Positions 12,143 through 12,636 of a stretch of DNA of 12,636 bases are shown one piece after another. Every line of letters begins with the position of its first letter. Within the stretch, counting starts at the first letter, position 1. The notes beneath the pieces were generated by a model. It did no database searches, was not told where the DNA came from, and saw only the letters and a list, made by a program, of their open reading frames with translations. A program made the translations under genes and the position numbers. The stretch comes from Bacteroidales bacterium UBA1216 (GTDB taxonomy: Bacteria; Bacteroidota; Bacteroidia; Bacteroidales; Paludibacteraceae), in assembly GCA_002309255.1 (NCBI GenBank), contig DBXI01000071.1:33292-45927 (forward strand), written 5' to 3'.

Positions 12143-12636
12143 ATGTTACGTGAAGTAAAATTTGAGTCGCAAGACCGCCGCGAGAAACAGATTCTCGCCG
12201 CACTGAACGCCAATGGCATTGCTTCCATCGAGGAGGCTAACCAGATCTGCGAGCAATATGGCCTCGATCCTTATATGACCTGCGAGGAGACCCAGCGTAT
12301 CTGCTTTGAGAACGCCAAGTGGGCTTATGTAGTAGGCACCGCTATCGCCCTGAAGAAAGGTTGCAAGAACGCTGCCGACGCCGCTGAGGCTATCGGTATC
12401 GGCCTGCAGGCTTTCTGCATCCCGGGCTCTGTAGCTGACGACCGCAAGGTTGGTATCGGTCACGGTAACCTGGCAGCCCGTCTGCTGCGTGAGGAAACAC
12501 AGTGCTTCGCTTTCCTCGCCGGTCACGAGAGCTTCGCTGCCGCTGAGGGCGCAATCAAGATCGCCGAGATGGCCAACAAGGTAAGAAAGAACCCGCTGCG
12601 CTGCATCCTGAACGGTCTGGGCAAAGACGCTGCTAT
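12143..12636 (+). CDS. GGGtGRT protein, N-terminal part (gene runs off the window)
   Basis: The first 164 codons of a protein of the family named GGGtGRT after a conserved motif. The visible part matches the family closely: CFENAKWAYVVGTAIALKKG (54-73), AADAAEAIGIGLQAFCIPGS (77-96), VADDRKVGIGHGNL (97-110), LLREETQCFAFLAGHESFAA (114-133) and ILNGLGKDAA at the end of the window. Conserved Cys, His and acidic residues (C92, H108, C121, H128, E129) would suit metal or cofactor binding, but no activity is established to my knowledge. No signal peptide. It is translated from a strong Shine-Dalgarno site 12 bp after the NifU-like gene and is surely in the same operon, which suggests the two act together, perhaps with an iron-sulfur cluster passed between them. 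The naming motif itself is expected beyond the window. Confidence 0.9.
   Translation, partial: MLREVKFESQDRREKQILAALNANGIASIEEANQICEQYGLDPYMTCEETQRICFENAKWAYVVGTAIALKKGCKNAADAAEAIGIGLQAFCIPGSVADDRKVGIGHGNLAARLLREETQCFAFLAGHESFAAAEGAIKIAEMANKVRKNPLRCILNGLGKDAA

Overview
The window looks like a chromosomal segment of a Bacteroidales (Bacteroidota) bacterium; family and genus cannot be fixed from the sequence alone. The evidence is three promoters that fit the Bacteroidota consensus TTTG-N20-TAnnTTTG, near-absence of Shine-Dalgarno sequences, an OstA-like/SurA-like/lipoprotein envelope cluster of the Bacteroidetes type, a DEAD-box helicase N-terminus of the Bacteroides type, and an NifU-like/GGGtGRT gene pair.

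Positions 1-8988 (minus strand): eight genes run head to tail. In transcription order they are a SurA/PpiC-type lipoprotein, a two-domain parvulin prolyl isomerase (SurA-like), an OstA-like protein (LptA/LptD-related), an outer-membrane beta-barrel protein, DNA primase (dnaG), mannose-6-phosphate isomerase (manA), a sirtuin deacylase without zinc cysteines, and the first 95 codons of a DEAD-box RNA helicase that leaves the window. Most gaps are below 50 bp and the only clear promoter lies ahead of the lipoprotein, so a long operon (envelope assembly first, replication and metabolism behind it) is likely but unproven. The junctions are unusual: two short repeat families (a 7-bp tandem repeat and a paired 25-bp-period repeat) sit exactly between stop and start codons, and a 20-bp perfect palindrome separates the SurA-like and OstA-like genes.

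Positions 9088-10222 (minus strand): ribD (bifunctional riboflavin deaminase/reductase) with its own promoter, which forces the start codon to 10152.

Positions 10223-11309: about 1.1 kb without an intact gene. It holds the C-terminal remnant of a DNA/RNA non-specific (NUC1-type) endonuclease and, downstream, two inverted repeats of the same design (18-bp perfect arms built from 9-bp tandem units, with 57- and 60-nt loops). This is the most unexplained structure in the window.

Positions 11310-12636 (plus strand): a strong promoter that matches the ribD promoter at 29 of 32 positions drives an NifU-like iron-sulfur scaffold gene and, 12 bp later behind a canonical GGAGG, a GGGtGRT-family gene cut by the window end. 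This conserved pair has no well-established function.
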